From: Pseudisothecium myosuroides | Taxonomy: Eukaryota > Streptophyta > Bryopsida > Hypnales > Lembophyllaceae | Direction: 5' to 3' | DNA length: 64,000 nucleotides | Assembly: GCA_951799445.1 (NCBI GenBank) | Contig: OX637295.1 | Location: forward strand, 23,436,001-23,500,000 | Part shown: in pieces, positions 47,018-58,353 of the stretch | How the letters are laid out: every line of letters starts with the position of its first letter | Numbering within the stretch: the stretch's first letter is position 1 | Notes under the pieces: model-generated | What the model was told of the DNA's origin: nothing | What the model saw: only the letters and a program-made list of their open reading frames with translations | The model's database searches: none | Position numbers and translations under genes: made by a program

Positions 47018-47290
47018 TTATAAGAGATTTAAGAAGTCTGGAAGACTGCAAGTTTCCGGATTGTAGAAACTCTAGGAATGTTTCTAGCTGCGCAGTCTGA
47101 TGTAGTCGAGAGCATGCCATGCCAAAAATTAACTTTTAATTAATTAACTTTTTTTCATTTTTTAAAGAGAATTTTAATGTTTATTTAATTTTTAATTATT
47201 ATTATTTTATTCTAACTGCATACTGTAGTTCTCAGTAAGGGGAACATGGTTGAAATGGACCTCTTTTGCCTCCAAATCTCTTCTAATGCT
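47018..47290. mobile_element. Right part of a CATTAGAAG-type MITE
   Basis: The end ...CTCCAAATCTCTTCTAATG finishes at 47288. It has the family's A+T microsatellite-like block (ATTATTATTATTTTATTC near 47197). The left end was not found, so it is probably truncated. Confidence 0.35.
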
Positions 47291-47384
47291 AATTTCATGT
47301 AAACTAGTGTGCCCTGTATTGTTGCCACAACCAAAATAAAAGTAAGAGTCGTTTTTTAATTTTTTAGAACAAAAAATAACTCAA

Positions 47385-47632
47385 AAATTCATAACTTTCA
47401 CATTGCAGGTCCAAACGCCACGAAACAAAGCCCGTGCACCCCTCTTCGCTGAGAACTTTCCAACGGTACAAAGAACATGACAAATTGACACACGGTTCAA
47501 AAGATACCTAATTTAGCATAATTTAGTAATTTTTAAACCCTCAAAAATCCATAACTTTTCCATTGTCAGTCCAAACGCCACGAAACAAAGCCCGTGCTCC
47601 CCTCCTCGCCGAGGGCTTTCCGATGGTACCAA
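47385..47632 (+). repeat. Direct repeat (~155-bp period), also at 34965
   Basis: Two copies of a segment with TCCATAACTTT, GTCCAAACGCCACGAAACAA, AGCCCGTGC.CCCCTC and CTTTCC..GGTAC lie at about 47385-47470 and 47540-47630. A third copy is at 34965-35050. The same TAACAAACAAAACAAA tail follows the last copy in both places. The repeat type is unknown. Confidence 0.6.
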
Positions 47633-47639
47633 TCACGCC

Positions 47640-49955
47640 ACTGGGGGACGCATGGTCTGGGAGATCTCAACGTAACAAACAAACAAAACAAAATAAAACA
47701 AACAACCTAACTTAAAGTATGGATGGACACTAAATAAAGTAGACAAGCCTATTACCACCCTAATTTGCAATTTGAATATCTTGAGGCCAATTACAAGAGG
47801 GGCACATGTTTTCAAGAGGTGTACACTTGTTTTACGAATCAAACCCAAATCAAATTATAATTTTCCAATTAACTAATTGTAATTTTTGTAAATTTTTGAA
47901 GTGGTCTTTTTTGAAGTTACCAAACTGCTCATAGAATGAAGTCATAAATGCCCTATTAACAACCCATAATTGCCTTTCCATGTATTTATGAGTACTTAAG
48001 TATTCACCAATAAAACATTGACACGTTATCCCTTGTAGCATTAATGCATTGATTTTTTCATAAAAGTAAACAAATTTAGATAAGTTTTGTGGTGAAATTG
48101 GGGCCAGAATTAGGGTGATAGAAATAGATAGTTGGCAAAGATGGGCTTGTCTTATCTTAGTGAAATTACCCTTAAAAAGCTACTTTGCAAGCCATCGTAT
48201 GCATGGAAGTCTACGAGTTCCAATTATGACAAATCCTAATTCAAAAGTAGTGCATTTTTGTTTAGTACTAGATTTTATTATTAACTACAATGGCTTTTCA
48301 AAGCTTTTCTTATTTAGGGCATACTTCCATATATCTAGAATCAATCAAACCTTACGTAAAAGACAAAAAAATATCCGTAATTTTATATTGAATTGTGCAA
48401 TTGTTGTGAAAAGAGAATTGGAATTGTTGGCTAGCGGAGTTTGTGGAAGATGGGATGACAAGTTTTTGGCATCTAAAAATTTATTTTAAACATTAGAGTG
48501 AACTTTTCGGATTTTTTTTTGTTTGACAACAAGATAAAGCTATTCCTAAAGTGTACTTTTTTCCTACTCACATGTAAGTGAAAGCATCATAAAATTCAAC
48601 AAAGGTAGGGTAAAGCTTGGAAAACACATTTAGGATTTCAGTACAAGATGGAAGTTTGCTCATATACCTCAAAAAACTACCCTAGCAAATTGAGGAATTA
48701 GAAATTTTACAATGAAATTTAGACATGTTATGGTATAAATATAAATAGCTTATTGTATATAAAATTGAATTTCCAAGTTTTAAATCAAATGCATGAATGT
48801 TTTTGCCCCAACCAATTTTTTTGGTAAGAGCTAAAAGACATTTTAGTAGGAAGAGTAAGATTTCTTTTCGGAACCACAAACATGTAAACACTCCATAATT
48901 CTTTGAATTTTATTGTATTGAATAATGGTGATTGAAATATGAATCATTGAACACATGTCACAAAATGGAGTATATGTAGTATATAGTAAAAAATATTGAA
49001 GTTTGACTACAATGTCATGTGCACTATTTTTTAGATTATGCAACAAAAAAACTATGTATCTTTAACTAACAATTGCAGGTTATAAGAAAATAATGATGTG
49101 GAAACTAAATGATTTATGTGTTTGTAAACTATAAATTCCAAAAATTTAATCAATACAATAATTCGTCATTCAAGAAAAAAACAAAATGTATACTTTCTAG
49201 ATCTCCAAATGATCTTCTTGTTGGACAAAATATTCCGGATTAAGGCTAAAATAACATTTTAAAACCCCGTTTTGTGCTATAAGTAGAATTTGGTGCACTC
49301 TTAGCATTCTAAAAATTGAGTTTCAAAGCCCTTTTCAAAGTGTAATTTGAGAATATTGAATTTAAGTATAATTTTTTGGGCATTTTCAAGGATCACCTTT
49401 AGTCAATTAATTGTTGAGTGTGAGGTCATCATTTTTTAGGCATTTAATATATGCCCAAGCCCATGTGTGGCCCTTTGTTCCACCTCCAAGAGCTTCATCA
49501 CCTTCAATCGATCAATATTCAAAGAGATGCAAAAAATAAGAACAAACAATGTTGATTTCATTTGTTTTTTGATTGATGATTGCATAGATGGAAGGGAAAC
49601 TACTATTTGGAGTTGTTTTGTTGGTTCCAAATAGCAATCAAAAGTCAAATGTGACCAATTCACAATTTCACAAAGTGCAATAGGAAGATCATTTTAGAAC
49701 AAAAAATTAAAGCCAACAAGAAGATCATGAAGAGTAATTATATGAAAGTCATGGCTTTAACCTTTAGAGGACTTGCTTTTGACCTCTTGCATTCATATTT
49801 GTTTTTAAATGTATTGATGGGAAATTTTAGTATGTTTTAGAATTAACATGTTCAATGTTCTTCACTCAATCTAATCTAATGATAACAAGAATTTTTCCAT
49901 TTAAATTACACTTGCCATAAGTATTCATGATTTCAGAATGACTGTTTTGTAAGCA
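47640..49955. other. Gene-free A+T-rich region
   Basis: The longest open frame (48115-48489, 124 codons) shows no recognisable domain. No RNA gene seen. Confidence 0.35.
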
Positions 49956-49958
49956 GAA

Positions 49959-50141
49959 GTTTGAATATTTCTTTCTTGTCCTTTTTTATAAATTCAAACT
50001 TTCCTTCCGATTTAAAAGAATTTATCATTTTGAAATCATGAATCCTTGGAGTTTGAGTAATTGTTTCTTCTCTTTTTTTATGAATTCAAACTTTCTTTCC
50101 AATTTAAGAGAATTTATCATTTTGAAATCATGAATCTTTGG
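49959..50141 (+). repeat. Tandem duplication, 92-bp period
   Basis: Two adjacent copies start at GTTTGAATATTTC (49959) and GTTTGAGTAATTG (50051). Both contain GAATTTATCATTTTGAAATC and end GAATC.TTGG. Confidence 0.8.
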
Positions 50142-50223
50142 GGATAATCCTATAACACCACATCAAGTGGTCCATGGATGACTTTTCAGTCCTCTCAAGG
50201 TTATGTGATAGTATGGAGCTTAA

Positions 50224-50445
50224 TCCTTAAACGTCGAGGCGGATGTTTTGCGGCCGACGAGTGACAAGAGAATCTCCTCTATAGGACAAAAGTGTAACTA
50301 TTCATCCTCACAATTTTGTTGCGAAAGCGAAGGTCTTCTATAGTAGTTTGACTTCCAATGAGTGCTTTTGCTATTTCTTGAGCCAATGATTCACACAGTA
50401 ATGGAAAGGGATGATTTCTATGGCTACCCTTTCGTCCTTTAAGGA
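50224..50445 (-). mobile_element. Short TTAA MITE, copy 4 (inverted)
   Basis: TTAA at 50220-50223 and 50446-50449; 222 bp. Internal phrases are the reverse complement of copies 1-3, e.g. 'tagtttgacttccaatgagtgc' and 'aggacaaaagtgtaactattcat'. The open frames across it are translations of the MITE. Confidence 0.75.
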
Positions 50446-50769
50446 TTAAGAGCTTCATCATCCAAGCGCATCACAAATGACGTGCAAGCTAGGGGTTGCT
50501 GCAAGTAGAGTCCAACCCCACACCGTGCAGCATCATGAACTAATGTAATTTTGGCATTTGGATAGTTTGTCATCTTGATCAAATTTCCTTGACTTTTGTC
50601 AGACAACTCTTCCTAATTTTTTGACACTCTTCATCACAATAATGTTTTTTTTTTCTATTCATGTATATATTTGGATTTTTTTCTAAATTTTCTTAAGAAT
50701 AATTTTTGAATATTCGGAATTCATAACATTCAATAGTCACACTGACTGCTGCCTCCTCATTGACAAAAC

Positions 50770-50832
50770 GGTGTCAAATATACCACACCATTTCATCCAA
50801 CTCAGATGAAATGGTGTGGTATTTTCGACACC
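50770..50832. repeat. Short hairpin, 28-bp arms, 7-base loop
   Basis: Left arm 50770-50797 and right arm 50805-50832 match at 26 of 28 positions; ACCACACCATTTCATC/GATGAAATGGTGTGGT is perfect. Outer GGTGTC/GACACC pair too. Confidence 0.85.
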
Positions 50833-51053
50833 AAATCAATAACTAAAGACAGGTGTCAATCTACATGAGACTGGTCAGTTGTGTGCTCAGTTAACAAGTT
50901 CAGTGCTATCGTACTTCCAATTTTATTAGAGTAAATAATTAAGCCTTAAAGTACAACTATAAAACATTGAATAATTTTTTTGTTGCAAACAATGAATTAG
51001 CTTCTAACTCCCTCAACTTTGAAAGTTATTCTTTTCTTGTGTATAGTGTGGTA

Positions 51054-51609
51054 GAGACAAGCTCTTTATATACATATGGGGTGGTAGGAGGTAAAACAAT
51101 CTATATGGGATATCTAAATTAGAATTAGTAGGAGCTCAAGTCAAAAGTAGGAATTGTGTTTAAAGTAGAATTTTAGACCTCGTTTAGGCATAGTAGAATA
51201 ACTTTTTTTTTAAACCTTTGAACTGATAAAAGTTGTAAAATCAAGTCAAGTTTCATCTCCAAAAATCCGTTTGGGATTTCAAGTCTCCAATCAAAAGTTA
51301 TGTACAAATTTTGGAGAGGGGTTGGAATGGACATTTTTTTTGACATTTTTAAATATCCTCTCCGAAATTTGTCTATGACTTTTGATTGGAGACTTGAAAT
51401 CCCAAACGGATTTTTGGAGATGACACTTGACTTAATTTAGAAACTTTTCTTAGTTCCAAGGTTTTTGAAAAAAATTATTCTACTATGCCTAAACAAGGTC
51501 TGAAATTCTACTTTACACACAATTCCTACTTTTGACTTAACTAATTTACTTATCCCACATGGCTTGTTCTACCTCCTACCACCCCATGAATATATAAATA
51601 GCTTCTCTT
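51054..51609. mobile_element. Fold-back element, ~265-bp arms
   Basis: The left arm (from GAGACAAGCTCTTTATATA) and right arm (to TATATAAATAGCTTCTC) are reverse complements over nearly their whole length. Paired phrases include GGGTGGTAGGAGGT with ACCTCCTACCACCCC, and 'aatccgtttgggatttcaag' with its complement. The loop is about 51320-51350. It has no coding capacity. Confidence 0.8.
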
Positions 51610-51891
51610 CATACATGAAATCTATAAGGAACATGTTGATGGTAATTCAATAGATTGCATTGATACATAACTCAATGTATTATTTGGAGTTTTGGCAAAC
51701 CATCTTTCACATGTATAATTATTTGTTGATTTGCAAGTGTGGTCTTGTAATTAGCCAAAAAAAAAATGAAGTGCACCATGAGTGTGCTGCCCCTATCCCC
51801 AACACTAAAGGTCACATTAATGATGTGAGGATGAATTTCGTGGATGAGGACTTCAGAGAGGAAACGGCAGCCTCTCTAAAGGCTATTGAAT
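51610..51891. other. Short unassigned spacer
   Basis: An open frame (51660-51935, 91 codons) has no recognised domain. Confidence 0.3.
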
Positions 51892-52564
51892 GTTATGTTG
51901 GCAACAATGAAATTTTCTCACATTTTCAGAAATAGTTATACAATTTTTCATATTTTAGATATGTTCCAACTTTTTCCCTAATTATTTACCAAACTGAACT
52001 ATGCATGGGGTACTGAACTCACTATTGAAAAGAAAACAAAAACTAACTGAAGCGGCTTGGTTTTCCTTGGAGTCTATGTCTATGATAGCAGGCTCTGCCT
52101 GCTATCTTGCCATGGCCCATGCTCGCCTCTTTGGTTGTCTTTGTTAAAAAGGTTGTTAGTAAATTGCTTTAGAAAATGAAAATATTTCTGCCAAAGTTTG
52201 GTCCTTTGGTTCTGTGTACTTGTTCCTTTAATCAATGGAATTGGTCCATGTGTTTCAAGAAAAACAAAAACAAAAACAACAAAAAAACTCACTACTGTAC
52301 AGCATTGTACACGGCTAAATTGCTCCTTGCTCCGGGAGTGAAGTCTATCTCCCCACCAGAGTTATGTTGGCAACAATGAAATTTTCTCACATTTTCAGAG
52401 ATAACTTAGTTGTACAATTTTTTCATATTTTAGATATGTTCCAACTTTTTCCCTAATCATTTACGAAACTGACCTATGCATGGGGTACTGAACTCACTAC
52501 TGTACAGTACTGTACACGGCTAAATTGCTCCTTGCTGCGGGAGTGAAGTCTGTCTCCCCACCAG
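51892..52564 (+). repeat. Tandem duplication (~205 bp), first copy interrupted
   Basis: Copy 1 is 51892-52360 and copy 2 is 52361-52564. Both begin GTTATGTTGGCAACAATGAA and end GTCT.TCTCCCCACCAG. Copy 1 carries the 261-bp LINE insertion at 52025-52285; without it the copies are almost equal in length. Confidence 0.85.
52025..52285 (+). mobile_element. 5'-truncated LINE with target duplication
   Basis: AACTCACTA flanks the insert (52016-52024 and about 52286-52294). The 3' end reads CAATGGAATTGGTCCATGTG, then TTTCAAG and an A-rich tail with C interruptions. A plant LINE 3' region (TGTACTTGTTCCTTTAATCA) precedes it. The second copy of the surrounding duplication has no insert, giving a natural empty site. 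Confidence 0.75.
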
Positions 52565-52700
52565 TGCAATGGAAATTGTCCATGCGTTTTAAAAATAAAT
52601 AAATAAATAAATAAAATGTCTCCCCACCAGTGCAATGGAAATTGTCCATGCGTTTTAAAAATAAATAAATAAACAAATAAATAAAATGTCTCCCCACCAG
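52551..52700 (+). repeat. Two LINE-tail inserts in tandem with shared target duplications
   Basis: TGTCTCCCCACCAG occurs at 52551-52564, 52617-52630 and 52687-52700. Between them are two inserts (52565-52616, 52631-52686), each TGCAATGGAAATTGTCCATG + CGTTTT + (AAAT)n. The simplest reading is one very short LINE insertion with a 14-base target duplication, then tandem duplication of insert plus target. Confidence 0.8.
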
Positions 52701-53336
52701 TGGTTGGGTTGGGTTTGGACTTTGGATTCCCCCATGCAAGCCCCCTCCGCCCAATTTTAACTTAACTTGGTCGGGTCAGTGGACATAAGTTAATAAAGCA
52801 CATGGTCAGTAGCCATTGACATTATAAAGCATGCATACTTGCATGCAGATCTCAGCTTACCATAGGCCCAGGATGGACTTCCGATGATATTATTCCCGAA
52901 TTCAAGCCCAGGCCCAAAGGCTGCCATGTGGTTCACTTCCAAATGGCAAGAAAGGACCGACCCCCGAAGATCCACCTGGTGGAAGTTACTGTTCCATTAT
53001 GGGGGTACATACATCATACACACGTGTACAACAGAGGGATGGAATTCCACGGGGTTATATTAGGGAGGCCCCTTGCTCAGGAATCTTTTAAGTGCAGATA
53101 TACTATGGAGGACCTTTTATTGATACCCATTTGGGGACTACAAAGACGGAGGACCTTTTGACCTTTTGGACTTTCTATAACTTACGTCTCTAATTTTCCT
53201 TCATTCTCCACTTGATGCTCTCACTGACCATCATCTCCTCCCATATTTTTGCCATCTCAGCTTTTAATTTAAAAAATATATATTTTTTATTGGTAGTGAC
53301 ACCTTCACCTTGAGCCTCCAACGTTGCTGTTGACAC
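52701..53336. other. Gene-free spacer
   Basis: G+C-richer than the flanks but with no recognisable gene. Confidence 0.3.
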
Positions 53337-53338
53337 TA

Positions 53339-53636
53339 AGGTAGGGGGCTGTAAAAGCGACCCTAAATTACCAGCTGATTTGCATTTTGGGGGAAGCTAA
53401 ACTCCTTAAAAAAAATTCAGTAAATTTTTCGTGGTATGAAAAATGGAATTGGCATCTAACCCAAGTCGTTTCATATTTTTTGGACCTTCATGGAATTAGT
53501 TATGAATTTTTGAAGTTGAAAACACAGTGGTTTCTAAAAGCGACCCTCTCATGAAATGTACACTTCTGGTACATGTTAAGTGGCAAAATCTACCAGATCG
53601 CTTTTTAAGACAGGTTGCTTTTACAACCCCCTACCT
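53339..53636. mobile_element. MITE with GGTAGGGGGCTGTAAAAGCG ends
   Basis: AAGGTAGGGGGCTGTAAAAG (about 53338-53357) faces CTTTTACAACCCCCTACCTT (to 53637), nearly exact inverted repeats of about 22 bases. The border is TA/TTA. The ends belong to the same group as the GGTAGGAGGCT MITEs. Confidence 0.7.
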
Positions 53637-53639
53637 TAA

Positions 53640-53843
53640 CTGGCGGATGGATGATAGAGAATTTTTCTACATACAGTATGTAACACAAAAGTACACATAT
53701 TCATCCTCGGAATTGTGTGTAGAAAGGGGAGGTCTTGCGTAGTAGTTTGACCTCCAATGAGTGCTCTTGGGGTTTAATAAGCAAATGATTTGCATAGTAC
53801 TAAAAAGGACGATTTCCACAGTAACCAACCCGGTGTTCTAAGG
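53640..53843 (-). mobile_element. Short TTAA MITE, copy 5 (inverted)
   Basis: TTAA at 53636-53639 (also the end of the previous MITE) and 53844-53847; 204 bp. The interior matches 50224-50445, e.g. 'tagtagtttgacctccaatgagtgc'. The next bases (53848-53885, CCTTACAAAGACAAGTTG...) look like the start of a sixth, truncated copy in the opposite direction. Confidence 0.7.
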
Positions 53844-53885
53844 TTAACCTTACAAAGACAAGTTGATCACCATAGAAATCAACTT

Positions 53886-54393
53886 TGAAATTGAGCATTT
53901 TTTGTGTACACTTGGAGAGAATTTGAAAATAGAAAAATGTCTACAAAATTTAAAAAAAATCCATTCTACACTGAATAGGGGTATTAAGGGGACCCATACT
54001 CTAATTAATCGACATTTCACACTACATAAATATCTACCTTTTTTGTACATCAATAGTTATTGAAGTGTCCGGAGGTTGTACATCATGTTTCAAACATCTA
54101 CAGTTTTCGAAGATAAGTCTCTTTAATTTTTTGGTCCCCTTAATTCCCCTATTCGATGTACTTTGGGGAATCATGAAATTTAGGATGCAATCAGAAGTCA
54201 AATCTTGATGAAAATCACTACAATTTTTTTTTAATGCCCACAAATTAACAAGTGACCTTTCTATACTTCAGCGTTACTTGCCTCTCTGCACCAACATGCC
54301 TGCTTGGTGCACTTGCAGCTCCTGCCCAACCAATGTGCTCAATCTTCAGTTTCGCGACTAAGGTAGGAGGCTGTAAAACAGAGCGGGCATTGA
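53886..54393. other. Spacer, with a MITE end at 54360-54392
   Basis: Inverted phrases AGGGGTATTAAGGGGACC and GGTCCCCTTAATTCCCCT (about 53978-53995 and 54135-54152) suggest a small inverted-repeat element between them. At 54360, AAGGTAGGAGGCTGTAAAAC is an end of the GGTAGGAGGCT MITE family, cut by the element at 54394. Confidence 0.4.
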
Positions 54394-55205
54394 CCCCTAA
54401 AGGACCAAGGCATTTTCTAGCTCCAAAACCACTGAAAACTGTCATTTCTGCTGCAATCACTCCCTAAACCGAAAAAAAACCTTTTTTTAGAATCTAACCA
54501 TAGGATCTTGTACTTCACTTGTCTCAAATCATGTGGTAAAAATTTCATAAAGTTTGACCGTACGGATTGGAAGATTTTAGCATTTGAAGTTGGAAAAAGA
54601 AGTTTTTTTGGACTGTGGCCTGCAATTTCAGATGACTTTGACGGCCATTTGTGGATTTCTTTTGCACTACACACCATAAATTTAAATTTTTTTATGTTGA
54701 AAATTTGAGTTGAGAGTTGGGGAGAAAAATTTCAAAATGTCAAAACTTGATTTTCACATATAAAAAAATTGTTAAGTAGAAGTAGGTCCAAAATTGAATG
54801 AAACACTAAATTGTTAATAGCTCTTAGGTGGAATTAAAACACTGAAATCCCAATGTTGGGATCGTTCTTGCAAACAAGCTTAACCTTATCAAAAAAAAAA
54901 TTTGAAAAAAATTGAAAATTGCATTAAAAAATGAATTCTATAAGTTGTTTTCTGAAGAAGATGCTTAGATTGCCCAAAAAACAAGATTGTCCATAACTTT
55001 CTCATTCTGAGTCCAAATAGAATGAATCAAAGTTTCAAATGTAGACAAGAACATGATCTTTGAGAAAAAAATAAGTAATAATTTAAATTCATTTTTTTTT
55101 TTTTCATTTTTTTGCCCGGCGAACAACTTTTTTGACTTCGGGTGGCATAACTTTTGCTTCCAGGCACCAATTGAAAAAAAATTATATTTTGAGAAAGCTT
55201 AGGGG
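54394..55205 (+). mobile_element. piggyBac-like TTAA element, subfamily 2
   Basis: The left end CCCCTAAAGGACC follows TTGA (a mutated TTAA); the right end CTTAGGGG is followed by TTAA (55206-55209). 812 bp. It is colinear with 33746-34665 inverted but has lost the right-terminal block with the palindrome. Confidence 0.65.
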
Positions 55206-55209
55206 TTAA

Positions 55210-56864
55210 ACACCAACCATAGGAATTCAACATTAAAAATATGAAGAACCCAATTGTGCTCATTCTATTTTAAGAGTGGAGATAAAACACTCACATAATG
55301 AATAAATGGATAATACATACATTAGATAATGAATAATGGATATATTGGCACTTGTATATATAAATATAGATACAAATATTGTATGTATACATGCATAGAT
55401 TTGGATTTATATAGATTTATATATATGGATATGAATACATAAAAATACAGATGCTTGTAAGTCTATTGATGTGGATGCAACTTATCCCATATCTCTTATT
55501 AACCCCTAAAAACGCGAGGTTGTTTTTGAAAAGGAAAAGTCTAACTACCAATTTTGAGCACATTGTTTAAAATAAAAAATTAACAACGATATTGATGTTG
55601 ATGTAGGTACAAGTATTTTCAAGTAGTTTTGGACCTCAAAACACCAAAATCCTATACGGGGTAACCTAAAATAAGACAAGCATTAATCACAATGGAAAGT
55701 TGTATATTTTTTGTTTTGACTACCTGTAATACACACCTTCATAAATAGACCAATTTTTTTTTAAAATATTCTTCAATTTCCATTCTACTACAAAATGAAT
55801 TTAAAAATGATCATCTAATGAGCTTTGTTGCAATGACCAAAGTGATGTGAACATATATGTCACTAGTTGAGAGCAATTCTTAGAGAATCTACTTAAAGTG
55901 TGTGTTACATGGCTTCATGTCCCAAGCTTGTATAGGCACCAAGCTAGTACCCATTGATGGGCCTTTCGTACCAAGCTACTATTCTACAGTGTGGTGGTGC
56001 TTCCAAACCTCTTTTCTATATTACCTTATCCATCTATAATTATTCAATTCAACATTACCATTTCTTCACTAGTTGTAGAGAAGTCCATTGCACAACCTTC
56101 AGTAGGCACTCACTGCCACTCCCTTGGCTCTACATTAGATGGTGTGGAATTTTTACATCCAGCAGTACTTCATTTGTAGCTAAGTGGACACGTGGAGGCT
56201 CATATGTGATGAGTAATGAGCATGAAAGCTATTGAATGTTATGTGATAGTCTCGAGAAGAATATAGCATAATTAGATTCCAAGACCCTGTCCTTCATCTA
56301 CTCTATTAAACTTTAGTTCATCCCGCACATTCTTGCACAAACATATTCAACTTGTTCCACAGATTACGGAAGGGAGCTTTTCCCCGCCATCTCCCCTCCC
56401 TCCCAAATGCTGTGAGTCATCAGTTGAGTTTGAACAGCAGATGCGCTGCACTTCACTTCAGGTGTGTGCTGGCCTTGCGTTGGAACGACGGACTTCAAAA
56501 GTAAGTTACTCCATTGTTTTCAGAAAAAACTCTGCTTTCCAGCATGTGCCTTTAAGCAAACGATCATGTGACTACAGTAGGAGTCTTGGCATTGAGAAGT
56601 GGGCCATACAGTAATTGATGGCTCAAATCCCTCCTTCAGACCTTTCAGTGGTGGGGATTCGTTTGAAAATATGCTCAAACATTCGACCTCAGCAAAAGGT
56701 CCATGGGGGTCGTTGCAAGCCATGTGGCTTCCGTCTCCTGCATACAACTGGGCAGCAGGGAGTGTTTTTTCAATTTACAAAATAATTATACAGTTCCATT
56801 GGAAAAATTGAACTACAGTATCTGATAGACTTCTGGGTCTCCATATACAAAACACTCCAAATAT
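55210..56864. other. Gene-free region with a lone TTAA-element end
   Basis: TTAA|CCCCTAAAAACGCGAGG at 55499 is one end of a TTAA-type element whose partner end was not found. Simple TATA-rich sequence covers 55300-55450. No gene was recognised. Confidence 0.35.
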
Positions 56865-56866
56865 TA

Positions 56867-57274
56867 AGGTAGGAGGCTCAGAAATGGAGCATCTAAGGGC
56901 TGGTCCCCCTTTTTCATGTATTTCCTTGGATGGGAATATTTTTAGCTCATTTTTCAGACATAAAGAAATTGATGAGGAATCTAACCCAAGTGGTTTCGTA
57001 TTTTTCCGAGCATTTTTGAATTACTTATGAATTTTCAAACGAGTTGGGTCATAGGTCCCTATTTGTGACCCTAGGTGTTTCATAAACGGTTCACTTGCAA
57101 TTCTAAATCAAAATGGGGAAAGCAAAGAGAATGATTGGCTCTTGCAAATAAAAATGCTTGTTTCCTTGATTCATTCAATGACTATACTAGTCAGTTTCAG
57201 AACCAACTCATGTCCATTTCCCAGCCATTTATAGGGTCCATTCTAAATGCCTGCTCTGTTACAGCCTCCTACCT
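56867..57274 (+). mobile_element. MITE with GGTAGGAGGCT ends, copy 3
   Basis: TAAGGTAGGAGGCT (56865-56878) and AGCCTCCTACCTTA (57263-57276) are perfect inverted repeats. The interior is colinear with 27649-28057 and 45639-46046. It is the best preserved copy. The target duplication is TA or TTA. Confidence 0.75.
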
Positions 57275-57426
57275 TACAGGAATATTGTCCTCATGAACTA
57301 GCCTATATTTTGACCAACAATATAAACTTAATATATCTCATATTTAACCCTTGAAAGGCCCTTCGGATCCTTGTATACGACCTGTATTTAGCCTTGTAAT
57401 TCTTCAATTGTAGTTGAACCCTTTAA

Positions 57427-58349
57427 CCCCTAAAAGACCATTGTCCCTTCGGGGGACAAATGGGATTTCAGATAGGTACCTACGGGCTGAATTTTTGTTG
57501 TGATTTTTGGAAACTTTCTTTGAAGATAGAAAAACTGATAAGCTTTGTGGGAATATAACTTTTTTCACAATTGGTATGACCAAATAAGCTCACAACAGGG
57601 GACGGGGGGGGGGGGGGGGGGGGGTAGCAAAAAAAAATTTGCAAAAATTTGAATTTTTTTTTTGAATTTTTTTCCCTCATAAATTATATTTTTTTCTATC
57701 TGGAAAGCTTTGATTCATTTCATTTGGATTTGTTATGAGGAAGTTACGGACATTCTTATTTTTCGGGCAGTTAGAGCATTTTCTTGAAAAAAATTACTTG
57801 TAGGATTCATTTCTAAATGCAATTTTTCAAATTTTTCATTTTTGTATTTTGCATTGTTTAGTTTATTTTCCAGAACAATCTCACCATCGTGAATAGTGAA
57901 TTTTAGTTCCATCTAAAAGATATTAATACTTTAGATTTTCCTTCTACCTCGTACCTACTTCTACTTAATATTTTTTTTAAGAATGAAAATTAAGTTTTTT
58001 TGAATTTGTTTTTTTCCCCTAGACTCTCAACTCAATTCTCGACTATAAAGATTTAAAGCTCAAAACTCTTTAGAGCAAAAAATTTTAAGTTAAAAATGTT
58101 CAAAGTCAAAAAATCTAGCCCCACAATGTGCTGAAAAACTTGTCTTCTTTACTTTAAACGCAGATATCTTGCAATCTGTGCGGTAAAAAATTCTGAAATT
58201 TTTTCTACACATTCTCATGCTAGTTAGGTGTACAATCCTATGGTTAGATGTGGAAAAAAAAGTAATTTTCAACTTTTTTTACTTTTTGCTATCGAAATGG
58301 CAGTTTTGAGTGTTTTTTGGCAGAAAAAAGGGCCTTGGTCCTTTAGGGG
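57427..58349 (-). mobile_element. piggyBac-like TTAA element, subfamily 1 (inverted)
   Basis: TTAA at 57423-57426 and 58350-58353. Left end CCCCTAAAAGACC with TCCCTTCGGGGGAC; right end GGTCCTTTAGGGG. 923 bp. It contains a G21 run at 57604-57624. The right TTAA is shared with the following element. Confidence 0.75.
57604..57624. repeat. Poly-G run (21 bases)
   Basis: An uninterrupted G run follows GGGGAC inside the TTAA element. Copies at 6588 (CCCCCC reversed) and 46305 have only short G runs here, so it expanded in this copy, or it could be a sequencing or assembly artefact. Confidence 0.8.
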
Positions 58350-58353
58350 TTAA

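Noticed and set aside
48115..48489. 124-codon open frame
   Set aside because: A+T-rich, no motif, no splice or neighbour support; likely chance.
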